Assembly (NCBI GenBank): GCA_040882845.1
Contig: JBBEAM010000013.1
Span: 124,001-188,000, forward strand
DNA: 64,000 nt
Direction: 5' to 3'
Source of the DNA: JBBEAM01 sp040882845
GTDB taxonomy: Bacteria > Pseudomonadota > Alphaproteobacteria > Kiloniellales > DSM-21159
Within the stretch, counting starts at the first letter, position 1. Each line of letters begins with the position of its first letter. Shown here piece after piece: positions 38,002 through 45,938 of the stretch. The notes below the pieces were generated by a model. The model had not been told where the DNA came from and searched no databases. It saw nothing but the letters and a program-made list of their open reading frames with translations. The position numbers and the translations under genes are program-made.

Positions 38002-39210
38002 TCAGGCGCTTTCTGCAAAGTGGTTGGCGATACGTTCGGCCAGGCGCTCGGCGACCTGCTGCTTGGTCATCTTCGGCCAGGCCTCGCTGCCCGCCTGGCT
38101 GACCAGATGGACCAGATTTTCGCCGCCGCCGAAAGTGCCGCTTTGCGCCGAGACGTCGTTGGCAAGAATCCAGTCGCAGCCCTTGCGGGCGCGCTTCTCG
38201 GCGGCATTGGCGAGCAGATTCTCGGTCTCCGCGGCGAAGCCGACGACCAGCGCCGGACGCTGGTTTCCGGCCGCCGCGAGGCTGGCCAGGATGTCGGGGT
38301 TGGCGGTCAGGGCGAGGCCCGGGGCCTCCTCCCCAGGGGTTTTCTTGAGCTTCTGGCCGGCCTGGGCGGCGGCCTTCCAGTCGGCCACCGCGGCGGCGCA
38401 GACCGCGACATCGGCGGGCAGGGCCTCGCGGCAGGCGGCGAGCATCTGCTCGGCGGTCTCGACGTGGACGACCTCGACTCCCGCCGGGTCCTCCAGCCGC
38501 GTCGGGCCGGATACCAGGGTGGTCGCCGCGCCGAGCCGCGCCAGCGCCTGGGCGATGGCGTGGCCCTGCTTGCCGGAGGAGCGGTTGGCGATATAGCGCA
38601 CCGGGTCGATCGGCTCGTAGGTCGGGCCGCTGGTGACCAGGGCCTTGCGTCCGGCAAGCCGGGCGTCCCTGCCGAAGTAATCCTCGATGGCGGCGAGAAT
38701 CTCGCTCGGCTCGGCCATGCGGCCGGGGCCGTACTCGCCGCAGGCCATGTCGCCCTCGTTGGGGCCGACCAGGCGCAGGCCGCGCGCCGTCAGGGTTTCC
38801 AGATTGGCCTGGGTCGCGGGATGCAGCCACATCCGCAGGTTCATCGCCGGGGCCGCCAGGACCTCCTTGTCGGTCGCCAGCAGCGCCGTCGAGGCGAGGT
38901 CGTCGGCACGGCCCGTGGCCATCTTGGCGAGCAGATCGGCGGAGGCCGGGGCGACCACCAGCAGATCGGCGTCGCGCGACAGCTCGATGTGCCCCATCTC
39001 CGCCTCGTCGGTCAGGGAGAAGAGCTCCTGGTAGACCTTGTCGCCGGTCAGCGCGGCGAGCGACAGCGGAGTCACGAACTCGGCGCCGCCCTTGGTCAGG
39101 ACGGCGCGCACACTGGCTCCGCCTTCGCGCAGGCGGCGAACCAGCTCCAGCGACTTATAGGCGGCGATGCCGCCCGAGACGATCAGGAGGATGCGTTTAC
39201 CGGCAAGCAT
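38002..39210 (-). CDS. coaBC: bifunctional phosphopantothenoylcysteine decarboxylase / phosphopantothenate-cysteine ligase
   Basis: Two consecutive steps of coenzyme A synthesis in one 402-aa protein. The N-terminal flavin-dependent CoaC domain (about 1-185) includes the PAMNLRMW motif and active-site elements; the C-terminal CoaB domain (about 190-400) carries RKALVTSGPTYEPIDPVRYI and SSGKQGHAIAQAL. Length is normal. Lies between ubiB and dut on the same strand. Confidence 0.96.
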   Translation of the reverse strand: MLAGKRILLIVSGGIAAYKSLELVRRLREGGASVRAVLTKGGAEFVTPLSLAALTGDKVYQELFSLTDEAEMGHIELSRDADLLVVAPASADLLAKMATGRADDLASTALLATDKEVLAAPAMNLRMWLHPATQANLETLTARGLRLVGPNEGDMACGEYGPGRMAEPSEILAAIEDYFGRDARLAGRKALVTSGPTYEPIDPVRYIANRSSGKQGHAIAQALARLGAATTLVSGPTRLEDPAGVEVVHVETAEQMLAACREALPADVAVCAAAVADWKAAAQAGQKLKKTPGEEAPGLALTANPDILASLAAAGNQRPALVVGFAAETENLLANAAEKRARKGCDWILANDVSAQSGTFGGGENLVHLVSQAGSEAWPKMTKQQVAERLAERIANHFAESA

Positions 39211-39315
39211 GATTCCAAGGCCGCGGAAATCCGGGCCACTCCGAGTGAAACCTAGGATTCAAATGGCTCGTTTCCCCCCGCGCGGCAAGTAAAAAGGCAA
39301 CCGCGCCGGCGCCGC

Positions 39316-40902
39316 TCAATCGAGCGCGATCAGGGCGAGGATCAGGGCCAGGATCGACAGGCCGGTCGCCAGCCAGGGCAGCAGGGCCGCCGCCCCGCGC
39401 CGGCCGCGGAAGGCGGCGACGGTGTCGGGGTGCAGCTTGATCCCCCGTGCGTCGACGGCGCCGGAGAGGTCTTCCAGGGCACGCAGCGCCTGGGGCAGGC
39501 GGGCCGCGGTCTCCCGCAGGCTGTCCAGCGCCTCGCTGGTCTGGGCCCGGACGCCGCGGTTCTCGCGCATCCAGGCGACGATCAGGGGCTCTGCCAGAAC
39601 CCAGATGTTGAGACTCGGCTCCAGCTTGCGGCTGACTCCCTCGGCCATCAGCATGTTCTTCTGCATCAGCACCAGCTGCGGCTGTACCGGCATCTCGAAA
39701 TCCTCGGTCAGCGCCAGCAGCTGGCCGAGCAGCCGGGCGAAGGAGATGCGCTCCAGGGGCTGGCCGAAGATCGGCTCGCAGACCGCGCGCAGCGCCTGGG
39801 CGAAGGTCTCGACATGCTGGCCTGGCGGCAGCCAGCCGGCATCGACGTGGACCTGGGCCAGGCGGCGGTAGTCCTGGGCCAGGGTCGCCAGCAGCATGTC
39901 GGCGAGATAGGTGCGGGTCTTGCGGTCGAGCCGCCCCATGATGCCGAAGTCCACGGCGCCGATCGCGCCGTCCTCGGTCACGAACATGTTGCCCGGGTGC
40001 TGGTCGCCGTGGAAATAGCCGTCGCGGAAGACCTGGTTGAAGAAGATCGCCGCCGCCTTGCTCAGTACCTCGGTCAGGTCGTGCCTTGCGGCCAGCAGGG
40101 CGGCGCGGTCGTCGAGGCGGATCCCGCTCAGCCGCGTGGTGGTCAGCACCCGGCGGGAGGTGCGGCTCCAGTCGATCTCCGGTACCCGGTAGCTCTCGTC
40201 TCCGGCGAAGTTCCGCGCCAGCTCGGCGGCGGCGGCAGCCTCCATCCGCAGGTCCATCTCGATGCGCACGGACTCGGCGAAGACCTCGACCACGGCGCGC
40301 GGACGCAACCGCCGCGCCTTGGGCGCGGAGCGTTCGGCGAGGCCGGCGATCCAGCGGAACAGCTCCAGGTCGCGCTCGAAGGCCGCCTCGATGCCCGGCC
40401 GCAACACCTTGACCGCCACCTCGCGGCCCTCGGAGTCCTCCTGCGCGGGGTCGGGATGGGTGACGGCGAAATGCACCTGGGCGATCGAGGCGGCGGACAC
40501 CGGTTGCGTCTCGAAGCTGGCGTAGAGCGCCTCCAGGGGCTGCTCCAGTTCCCGCTCGACGATCGCCCGGGCCTCTTCGCCGGGAAAGGGCGCCAGGCGG
40601 TCCTGCAGCTCGGCCAGATCGGCGGCGACCGTCTCGCCGACCAGATCGGCGCGGGTGGCGGCGAACTGCCCCAGCTTGATGAAGCTGGGACCGAGTTCGG
40701 TCAGGGCGCGCGCCAGCTTCTGGCCCGGCCGCTGCCCGGCCAGGCCGCGCGCCGAGAAGGGCCGGGAGAAGACCCGCGCGGACTTCAGCAGGGCGGGAAA
40801 GACCCGGGCCTCCTCGAGCACCGCCAGGGCGTCGTACTTCGCCAGAATGCGGGCGATGCGGAACAGGCGCAGGGGCAGGGCGAGGGGGCGGAACATCGGC
40901 AC
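39316..40902 (-). CDS. ubiB: UbiB, ABC1/COQ8-type atypical kinase of ubiquinone biosynthesis
   Basis: Membrane-associated ATPase that supports the ubiquinone hydroxylation steps. The 528-aa protein has the family-specific KxGQ motif (SFIKLGQFAATR), the A-rich loop (SAASIAQVHFA), HPGNMFV in the catalytic loop and GAVDFGIMGRLD in the metal site. The C-terminus ends in a hydrophobic helix of about 20 residues, the usual anchor. GTG 40902 or the next in-frame ATG could start it. Downstream partner of ubiE. Confidence 0.95.
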   Translation of the reverse strand: MPMFRPLALPLRLFRIARILAKYDALAVLEEARVFPALLKSARVFSRPFSARGLAGQRPGQKLARALTELGPSFIKLGQFAATRADLVGETVAADLAELQDRLAPFPGEEARAIVERELEQPLEALYASFETQPVSAASIAQVHFAVTHPDPAQEDSEGREVAVKVLRPGIEAAFERDLELFRWIAGLAERSAPKARRLRPRAVVEVFAESVRIEMDLRMEAAAAAELARNFAGDESYRVPEIDWSRTSRRVLTTTRLSGIRLDDRAALLAARHDLTEVLSKAAAIFFNQVFRDGYFHGDQHPGNMFVTEDGAIGAVDFGIMGRLDRKTRTYLADMLLATLAQDYRRLAQVHVDAGWLPPGQHVETFAQALRAVCEPIFGQPLERISFARLLGQLLALTEDFEMPVQPQLVLMQKNMLMAEGVSRKLEPSLNIWVLAEPLIVAWMRENRGVRAQTSEALDSLRETAARLPQALRALEDLSGAVDARGIKLHPDTVAAFRGRRGAAALLPWLATGLSILALILALIALD

Positions 40903-40908
40903 GATGGA

Positions 40909-41685
40909 TCAGAGCCGCCAGGCGGAATGCAGGGCGGCGACGCCGCCGGTCAGGTTGCGGTAGCCAGCCTGCTCGAGCCCGGCGGCCTCGATCAGGGAAA
41001 TCAGCTCGTCCTGCGGCGGAAAGCGGCGGATCGATTCCACCAGGTACTGGTAGGATTCGCGGTCGCGGGCCACCGCCTGGCCCAGCGCCGGCAGCACCCG
41101 GAAGGAATAGAGGTCGTAGAGCTCGGACAGCAGCGGCAGGACCACCCTGCTGAACTCCAGGCAGAGGAAGCGCCCGCCGGGCTTCAGCACCCGCCGGGCC
41201 TCGGCCAGGGCCGCCTCGGTATGGGTGACGTTCCTGAGGCCGAAGGCGATGGTGTAGGCGTCGAAGCTGCGGTCCGGGAAGGGCAGCTTCTCGGCGTCGC
41301 CGCAGACCCAGGCGAGACCCGTCAGCCGCCCCTGGTCGATCGCCCGGTCGCGGCCGACCCGCAGCATGGATTCCGTGATGTCGCAGACCGTGGCGGTGGC
41401 GCCCTTCTCGCCGGCCTTCTTGGCCTTGTCGAGCACCCGGAAGGCGATATCTCCGGTGCCGCCGGCGACGTCGAGCAGCGCCATGCCGGCTTCGGGGCGC
41501 AGCCAGGCGACCATCTCCGCCTTCCACAGACGGTGCACGCCGCCGGACATCAGGTCGTTCATCAGATCGTAGCGGCCGGCGACGGAGGAGAAGACGCCGC
41601 GCACCAGGGGCGACTTCTCGTCCTCGGGCACCTCCCGGTAACCGAAGGAGGCGGTGCCGCTTTTGCGCTTTGGCGTCTCGCTCAT
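40909..41685 (-). CDS. ubiE: ubiquinone/menaquinone methyltransferase UbiE
   Basis: C-methyltransferase of ubiquinone synthesis, 258 aa. The SAM-binding motif is LLDVAGGTGDIAFRVL and the family signatures YDLMNDLMSGGVHRLWK and the YQYLVESIRRFPPQDE region are intact. First gene of ubiE-ubiB on the minus strand; it is divergent from mutM across 46 bp, a conserved alphaproteobacterial arrangement. Confidence 0.96.
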   Translation of the reverse strand: MSETPKRKSGTASFGYREVPEDEKSPLVRGVFSSVAGRYDLMNDLMSGGVHRLWKAEMVAWLRPEAGMALLDVAGGTGDIAFRVLDKAKKAGEKGATATVCDITESMLRVGRDRAIDQGRLTGLAWVCGDAEKLPFPDRSFDAYTIAFGLRNVTHTEAALAEARRVLKPGGRFLCLEFSRVVLPLLSELYDLYSFRVLPALGQAVARDRESYQYLVESIRRFPPQDELISLIEAAGLEQAGYRNLTGGVAALHSAWRL

Positions 41686-41731
41686 GCGCGATAGATAGCG
41701 CGCAAGCTCCGCTTATGCCACAGATAGCGCC

Positions 41732-42574
41732 ATGCCCGAGCTGCCCGAAGTCGAAACCGTCTGTCGCGGCCTGGCCCCGATCTTCGAGGGCCGGCGCTTC
41801 AAGCAGGTGCTGCAGCGCCGCCCCGACCTGCGCTTTCCCCTGCCGCGGGACTTCGCAGCGCGGCTTCAGGACCGGCGGATCGAGACCGTGCGCCGCCGGG
41901 CCAAGTATATCCTGATCGATCTCGACGGCGGCGAGACCCTGCTCTGCCATCTCGGCATGTCCGGGCGGATGGTGATCTCCGGCGACGATAAACTCCCCCT
42001 GGCGCCGCACGACCACATCGTCTTCGTGACCGAGGAGGGCCGCCAGGTGCGGTTCAACGACGCCCGTCGCTTCGGTTTCATGGACCTGCTGGAGACGGCG
42101 CGCCTGGAGCAGTCCCGGCATCTCAAGACGCTGGGGCCGGAACCCCTGGGCAACGCCTTCAGCGGGCCGGTGCTGGCGGCGGCGCTGAAGGGCCGCCGGA
42201 CCTCGATCAAGGCGGCGCTGCTCGACCAGCGCGTCGTCGCAGGCATCGGCAACATCTATGCCTGCGAGGCGCTCTATGTCGCCGGCCTCTCGCCGCGCCG
42301 CCTGGCCCAGACGGTGCAGGGCGGCCGGGCGGAACGCCTGGCGGCGGCGGTCAAGGAGGTGCTGACCCGCGCCATCGCCGCCGGCGGCTCCTCGCTGCGC
42401 GACTACGTCCAGGCGAGCGGCGAGTTGGGCTATTTCCAGCATGAATGGCGGGTTTACGCGAAGGAGGGCGAGCTCAGTCCGGCAAGCCGCGAGGCCGGCC
42501 GCGCCGATCTGCCGGTGCGCCGCATCGTGCAGGGCGGGCGCTCGACTTTCTATTGTCCTTTGCATCAGCGTTAG
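41732..42574 (+). CDS. mutM: formamidopyrimidine-DNA glycosylase with degenerate zinc finger
   Basis: Base-excision-repair glycosylase/AP lyase of 280 aa that removes 8-oxoguanine. The N-terminal PELPEVETV supplies the catalytic Pro and Glu, Lys58 is the conserved basic residue, and the helix-two-turn-helix is present. The C-terminal zinc finger (242-280) is abnormal: the first cysteine pair has become ELSPASREAG and the second pair YCPLHQ, leaving one of four cysteines. The finger's QGGRSTF loop with Arg270 is preserved. This resembles zincless fingers of NEIL1-type enzymes. Confidence 0.93.
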   Translation: MPELPEVETVCRGLAPIFEGRRFKQVLQRRPDLRFPLPRDFAARLQDRRIETVRRRAKYILIDLDGGETLLCHLGMSGRMVISGDDKLPLAPHDHIVFVTEEGRQVRFNDARRFGFMDLLETARLEQSRHLKTLGPEPLGNAFSGPVLAAALKGRRTSIKAALLDQRVVAGIGNIYACEALYVAGLSPRRLAQTVQGGRAERLAAAVKEVLTRAIAAGGSSLRDYVQASGELGYFQHEWRVYAKEGELSPASREAGRADLPVRRIVQGGRSTFYCPLHQR

Positions 42575-42589
42575 GGTATCCAAACCGCC

Positions 42590-42958
42590 ATGCATAGCCC
42601 GCACCGTCTGCTGCTGATCCTCTGGCTGCTCGTCGCGGCCCCGGCTTTGGCGGTCTCCGTTCAAGCGGACGACGGTTTCATCAGCAACGTCCCGGACCTG
42701 CCCCTGATGCCGGGGCTGGAGGAAGTGCCGGAGCAGGCGATCGTCTTCGACAAGCCCGAAGGGCGGATCGTCGAGACCTTCGCCATCGGCCTGGTCACCC
42801 AGGACGCGGTGATCGCCTTCTACCGGGAGACCCTGCCGCAGCTCGGCTGGACCGCGACCGGTCCGGCCAGCTACAAGCGCGAGGGCGAACAGCTGGTCCT
42901 GGCCTTCACCCCCGGGCACGACAGTCTGATCGTGCGTTTCATGCTGTCTCCGCTTTAG
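42590..42958 (+). CDS. small secreted protein of unknown function
   Basis: 122-aa protein with a signal peptide (about 1-26, LLLILWLLVAAPALAVSVQA). The mature part has FDKPEGRIVETFAIG, VIAFYRETLPQLGWTAT and a C-terminal beta-strand FTPGHDSLIVRFML, giving a small alpha/beta domain. No lipobox was seen. I do not recognise a named family. It lies 15 bp after mutM and 66 bp before the hydratase, so may share a transcript. Confidence 0.75.
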   Translation: MHSPHRLLLILWLLVAAPALAVSVQADDGFISNVPDLPLMPGLEEVPEQAIVFDKPEGRIVETFAIGLVTQDAVIAFYRETLPQLGWTATGPASYKREGEQLVLAFTPGHDSLIVRFMLSPL

Positions 42959-43024
42959 CGGCGGCTCGGGAGAGGCACAGCGGGCGGGCGCCCCAGCAAC
43001 CACGCGATCCGGAGGATTTGGCCG

Positions 43025-43801
43025 ATGGCCTATGAGAATATCGTTGCCGAGAAGAAGGGCGCCGTCGGCGTCATCACCCTGGACCGGCCGCAGGCGCTGA
43101 ACGCGCTCTGCGCCGCGCTGATCGACGAACTGGGCCAGGCCCTGACCGCCTTCGAGGCGGACGACGCCGTCGGCTGCATCCTGCTGACCGGCTCGGAGAA
43201 GGCCTTCGCCGCCGGCGCCGACATCAAGGAGATGAAGGACAAGACCTTCGCCGATGTCTTCGGCGAGGACTTCATCACCGACGACTGGGAAGTGGTCGCC
43301 AAGTGCCGCAAGCCGGTGATCGCCGCGGTCTCCGGCTTCGCGCTGGGCGGCGGCTGCGAGGTGGCGATGATGTGCGACATGATTATCGCCTCGGACACCG
43401 CCAAGTTCGGCCAGCCGGAGATCACCCTGGGCACCATCCCCGGTTCCGGCGGCACCCAGCGCCTGACCCGCTTCGTCGGCAAGTCGAAAGCCATGGATAT
43501 GTGTCTGACCGGGCGGATGATGGACGCCGAGGAAGCCGAGCGCTCCGGCCTGGTCGCCCGCGTGGTGCCCGCCGACAAGCTCCAGGAAGAGGCCATGGCG
43601 GCGGCCGAGAAGATCGCCGGTTTCTCCCGCATCGCCGTGCTGATGGCCAAGGAAGCCGTCAACCGCAGCTACGAGACCACTCTGGCAGAGGGCGTGAAGT
43701 TCGAGCGGCGGCTGTTCCACGCCACCTTCGGCACCGAGGATCAGAAGGAAGGCATGGCCGCCTTCACCGAGAAGCGCAAGCCGAGCTGGAAGAACCGTTA
43801 A
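43025..43801 (+). CDS. enoyl-CoA hydratase (crotonase family)
   Basis: Hydrates 2-enoyl-CoA in beta-oxidation (258 aa). Both catalytic glutamates are visible at the 20-residue spacing of rat mitochondrial hydratase: Glu in GGGCEVAMMCD and Glu in FGQPEITLGTIPG. The oxyanion-hole region AFAAGADIKEM is intact. The 3' end (43700-43801) is duplicated 1.55 kb downstream. In related genomes I expect rpsT and dnaA to follow, but here 5.4 kb of accessory genes intervene. Confidence 0.95.
   Translation: MAYENIVAEKKGAVGVITLDRPQALNALCAALIDELGQALTAFEADDAVGCILLTGSEKAFAAGADIKEMKDKTFADVFGEDFITDDWEVVAKCRKPVIAAVSGFALGGGCEVAMMCDMIIASDTAKFGQPEITLGTIPGSGGTQRLTRFVGKSKAMDMCLTGRMMDAEEAERSGLVARVVPADKLQEEAMAAAEKIAGFSRIAVLMAKEAVNRSYETTLAEGVKFERRLFHATFGTEDQKEGMAAFTEKRKPSWKNR
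43700..43801 (+). repeat. direct repeat copy 1 (3' end of the enoyl-CoA hydratase gene)
   Basis: The last 34 codons of the hydratase, including the stop, recur at 45353-45454 with 6 mismatches in 102 bp. This is the intact copy; the downstream copy has lost the rest of the gene. Confidence 0.85.
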
Positions 43802-43802
43802 A

Positions 43803-43821
43803 GAGCGCCCGGGCGGCGCTC
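43803..43821 (+). terminator. hairpin after the enoyl-CoA hydratase gene
   Basis: A 7-bp stem (43803-43809 with 43815-43821) begins one base after the stop codon. No T-run follows, so a weak terminator or 3'-end protector. Confidence 0.4.
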
Positions 43822-43957
43822 CCGGCCGGTCGACCCGCAAGCCTCCGATCCTCCAGAAAGCGAGTCATATGGAGCAAGATCGCCTTCGATCGATCCGATC
43901 CAAGGTGATCCCGCTCTAGGGATTGACCTGCATCAATATCCTATGTGAAACTCAAGA

Positions 43958-43975
43958 ATAGACCGACCGGTCTAT
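43958..43975. promoter_or_regulatory. NemR/AcuR-type TetR operator
   Basis: A perfect palindrome ATAGACC-GACC-GGTCTAT matches the TAGACC-N4-GGTCTA pattern bound by NemR-like TetR repressors. TATTAT at 43973-43978 overlaps it and could be a -10. It lies upstream of the cupin gene and 740 bp before the TetR gene, so the TetR product is the likely binder. Confidence 0.65.
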
Positions 43976-44002
43976 TATCGACAACAGCAAGGGAGAGCCC
44001 CC

Positions 44003-44110
44003 ATGACGAAGCACTCGACCCGGCTCCGCCATATCCTGTCCTCCACCTGCTCGGCCTTACTGCGCTGGCGGCGCTCGCCGCCGAAACCGACTAGCTTTTC
44101 CGCCGCATGA
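44003..44110 (+). CDS. possible 35-residue small ORF after the TetR-type operator
   Basis: ATG 44003 is preceded by AAGGGAG at ideal spacing and the frame runs 35 codons, basic and Ser/Arg-rich. Its stop overlaps an ATG at 44107 that is in frame with the cupin gene. It could be a leader peptide or a gene remnant; no homology is recognisable and composition gives little coding support. Confidence 0.3.
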   Translation: MTKHSTRLRHILSSTCSALLRWRRSPPKPTSFSAA

Positions 44111-44175
44111 CAGAACGGAGCGTTGCAGTGGAGCGCGCTTGCGCTCTCGCCAAACAGCAGAAAGGGAACGATGTC

Positions 44176-44541
44176 ATGACCACAGCACTCGAGACCCGTC
44201 GCTTCGAAAAGCCCGACGACCTGCTCGACATGAAGGAATCCGGCGCTATCGCCATCGTCAAGATGGGGACCGGAGCGACCGGCATGCACGCGGTGTTCGA
44301 ACCAGGCTGGACCTGGGAAAAGGACGAGAAGCCCCTTCTCGGCAATCCGCACTCCTGTCCGATGCACCACACCGGCTACTGCATCGCCGGCACCCTCTTC
44401 ATTCACATGCTCGATACCGGAGAGAAAAAGACGATCATGCCCGGCGACTTTTTCGAGATCCCGCCGGGGCACCACGCCCATGTCGAAGGGGACGAGCGCG
44501 TCGAGTTGATTCTCTTCGCGCCGCCCGAGCACCAGCACTGA
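44176..44541 (+). CDS. cupin-domain protein
   Basis: 121-aa single-domain cupin. ATG 44176 follows AAAGGGA; an in-frame ATG at 44107 would add 23 residues. The core has GWTWEKDEKPLLG, the metal-site region SCPMHHTGYCIAGTLFIHM with paired histidines, and the second motif PGDFFEIPPGHHAHVEGDE. The substrate is unknown. It sits between a NemR-like operator and the TetR regulator and is presumably its target. Confidence 0.85.
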   Translation: MTTALETRRFEKPDDLLDMKESGAIAIVKMGTGATGMHAVFEPGWTWEKDEKPLLGNPHSCPMHHTGYCIAGTLFIHMLDTGEKKTIMPGDFFEIPPGHHAHVEGDERVELILFAPPEHQH

Positions 44542-44622
44542 CCCGCGGCGCCCTGCGTTCAAGCCGGATTCCGGCGCCAAAGGCCTATCCAGGGAGCCTG
44601 GGTGCCATCCGTTCTGCACTTG

Positions 44623-44652
44623 AAGGCCGCCCCTGCAGCAAGGGGCGGCCTT
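44623..44652 (+). terminator. hairpin terminator after the cupin gene
   Basis: A perfect 11-bp GC-rich stem (44623-44633 with 44642-44652) closes an 8-base loop. There is no clear T-run. It separates the cupin gene from the TetR gene and may force the latter to use its own promoter. Confidence 0.55.
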
Positions 44653-44715
44653 GACCTTCGGCGCCCGGGAACCGACTTTTTGCTGTCGAAGGATCAACCA
44701 CCGGACATTTTCTCG

Positions 44716-45324
44716 ATGAGCGAATCCACCAAGGAACGCATGCTTGACGCGGGACTGAGCATGCTCCTGCGCCACGGCTATAACGATCTCGGAATCCAAG
44801 TGGTGCTCAAGGAGACGGGGGTGCCGAAGGGATCCTTCTACCATCACTTCGCCAGCAAGGAGGATTTCGCCCTCCAGGTGATCGAGCGCTATATGGACGA
44901 GGTGCACGCCGGCCTCGACGTATCGCTGGGCGACCGCACCTTGCCGCCGCTCGACAGGGTGCGCAAGTTCTTCGAATTGACGCGCGAAAAGTATCGCGAG
45001 GACGGCTATCTCGGTTGCATGCTGGGCGGGCTGGGACAGGAACTTTCCGGCGTCAATCCGGTGTTTCAGAAATCGATCGAGGGGTGCTTGGCCAAAATCG
45101 CCGGGCGCATCGCCGAGTGTATGGAGGAAGCGCTGGCAAAGGGTGATCTGCCGCCCGGCGCCGATCCGCGCCACCTGGCGGACCTGTTGCTGAACTGCTG
45201 GGAGGGAGCGGCGCTCCGCAGCCGCCTGTGGCGCGATCCGGCGCCGCTGGACTCCATGCTCGACTTCTACTTCGCTTCCGTCGCCTCGTTGCCAAAGGTT
45301 ACGGCAGGAGCAGCCTCTGGCTGA
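44716..45324 (+). CDS. TetR/AcrR family regulator (NemR/AcuR-like)
   Basis: 202-aa repressor from ATG 44716. The N-terminal helix-turn-helix (LDAGLSMLLRHGYNDLGIQ; TGVPKGSFYHHFASKEDFAL) is classical. The C-terminal domain (DGYLGCMLGGLGQELSGVNPVFQ) resembles NemR/AcuR regulators, which sense electrophiles or acrylate; Cys residues in the GCMLGG part could be reactive. The palindrome at 43958-43975 is the expected operator. Confidence 0.9.
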   Translation: MSESTKERMLDAGLSMLLRHGYNDLGIQVVLKETGVPKGSFYHHFASKEDFALQVIERYMDEVHAGLDVSLGDRTLPPLDRVRKFFELTREKYREDGYLGCMLGGLGQELSGVNPVFQKSIEGCLAKIAGRIAECMEEALAKGDLPPGADPRHLADLLLNCWEGAALRSRLWRDPAPLDSMLDFYFASVASLPKVTAGAASG

Positions 45325-45352
45325 CTCACTTCCTGCCTCCGACCGCGGGCGT

Positions 45353-45454
45353 TTCGAGCGGCGGCTGTGCCACGCCACCTTCGACACCGAGGATCAGAAG
45401 GAAGGCATGGCCGCCTTCACCGAGAAGCGCACGCCGATCTGGAAGAACCGCTAG
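45353..45454 (+). pseudogene. truncated duplicate of the enoyl-CoA hydratase 3' end
   Basis: This copy of the hydratase's last 34 codons is 96/102 identical to 43700-43801 and still in frame to a stop. Four of its five codon changes before the stop are non-synonymous (F to C, G to D, K to T, S to I), as expected without selection. The upstream part of the gene is absent, and a GAAG present just before copy 1 is missing here. Confidence 0.85.
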
Positions 45455-45457
45455 GCC

Positions 45458-45916
45458 TCAGCTCGCGGGCTCCAGATCGAGCGCGGCCTTGAAGCTGCCG
45501 TCCATGTAGAAGGGCACGGAGACGTGCTCGTGGACGACCCGCCAGGCGCCCTCCAGCCGCCGCAGGCAGAGGGTGAGCCGCACCCAGAGAGTCACGGCTT
45601 CGCCTGCCTGCCGGCTGCACAGGCGCGAGTAGCCGTGGGCGAAGGCGAGGTCGCCGTCGATTTCGATGGCGAGATCGCGGTCCTGCATCTCGATCGGACC
45701 GTCCCAGGTGTCGAGCCAGGCCGGCAGGGCGCCGGGGTCGCTGTCCATCGCAGAGCGCAGCGGCGGCGCCAGATCGAAGGTGACCGCGTCTGGCGCGTAG
45801 GCGGCGCGGATCGCCGCGGCGTCCTTGTCGTAGTGCGCCTGCTGGACGGCGGCGACCAGGGCGCGGATCTCGGCTTCGTCCCGGGAGGCCCGGTTGTCTG
45901 CGGTTTCTGCGGACAT
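45458..45916 (-). CDS. SnoaL/DUF4440-like (NTF2-fold) protein
   Basis: 152-aa cone-fold protein. The start at 45916 follows AGGAG; an in-frame ATG six codons upstream lacks such a site. Family traits are AEIRALVAAVQQAHYDKDAAAIRAAY, VTFDLAPPL and WRVVHEHVSVPF. Such proteins serve as small hydrolases, isomerases or ligand binders; the function cannot be assigned. It is the last gene of the seven-gene minus-strand operon and its stop is 3 bp from the pseudogene end. Confidence 0.85.
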   Translation of the reverse strand: MSAETADNRASRDEAEIRALVAAVQQAHYDKDAAAIRAAYAPDAVTFDLAPPLRSAMDSDPGALPAWLDTWDGPIEMQDRDLAIEIDGDLAFAHGYSRLCSRQAGEAVTLWVRLTLCLRRLEGAWRVVHEHVSVPFYMDGSFKAALDLEPAS

Positions 45917-45938
45917 CTCTGTTATCTCCTGCATCGGG

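Noticed and set aside
39197..43840. Open frame of about 1,500 codons on the minus strand across coaBC-ubiB-ubiE-mutM-ech
   Set aside because: It runs over five well-recognised genes on both strands, has no recognisable domain and is an artefact of high GC; ubiB and ubiE lie in other frames.
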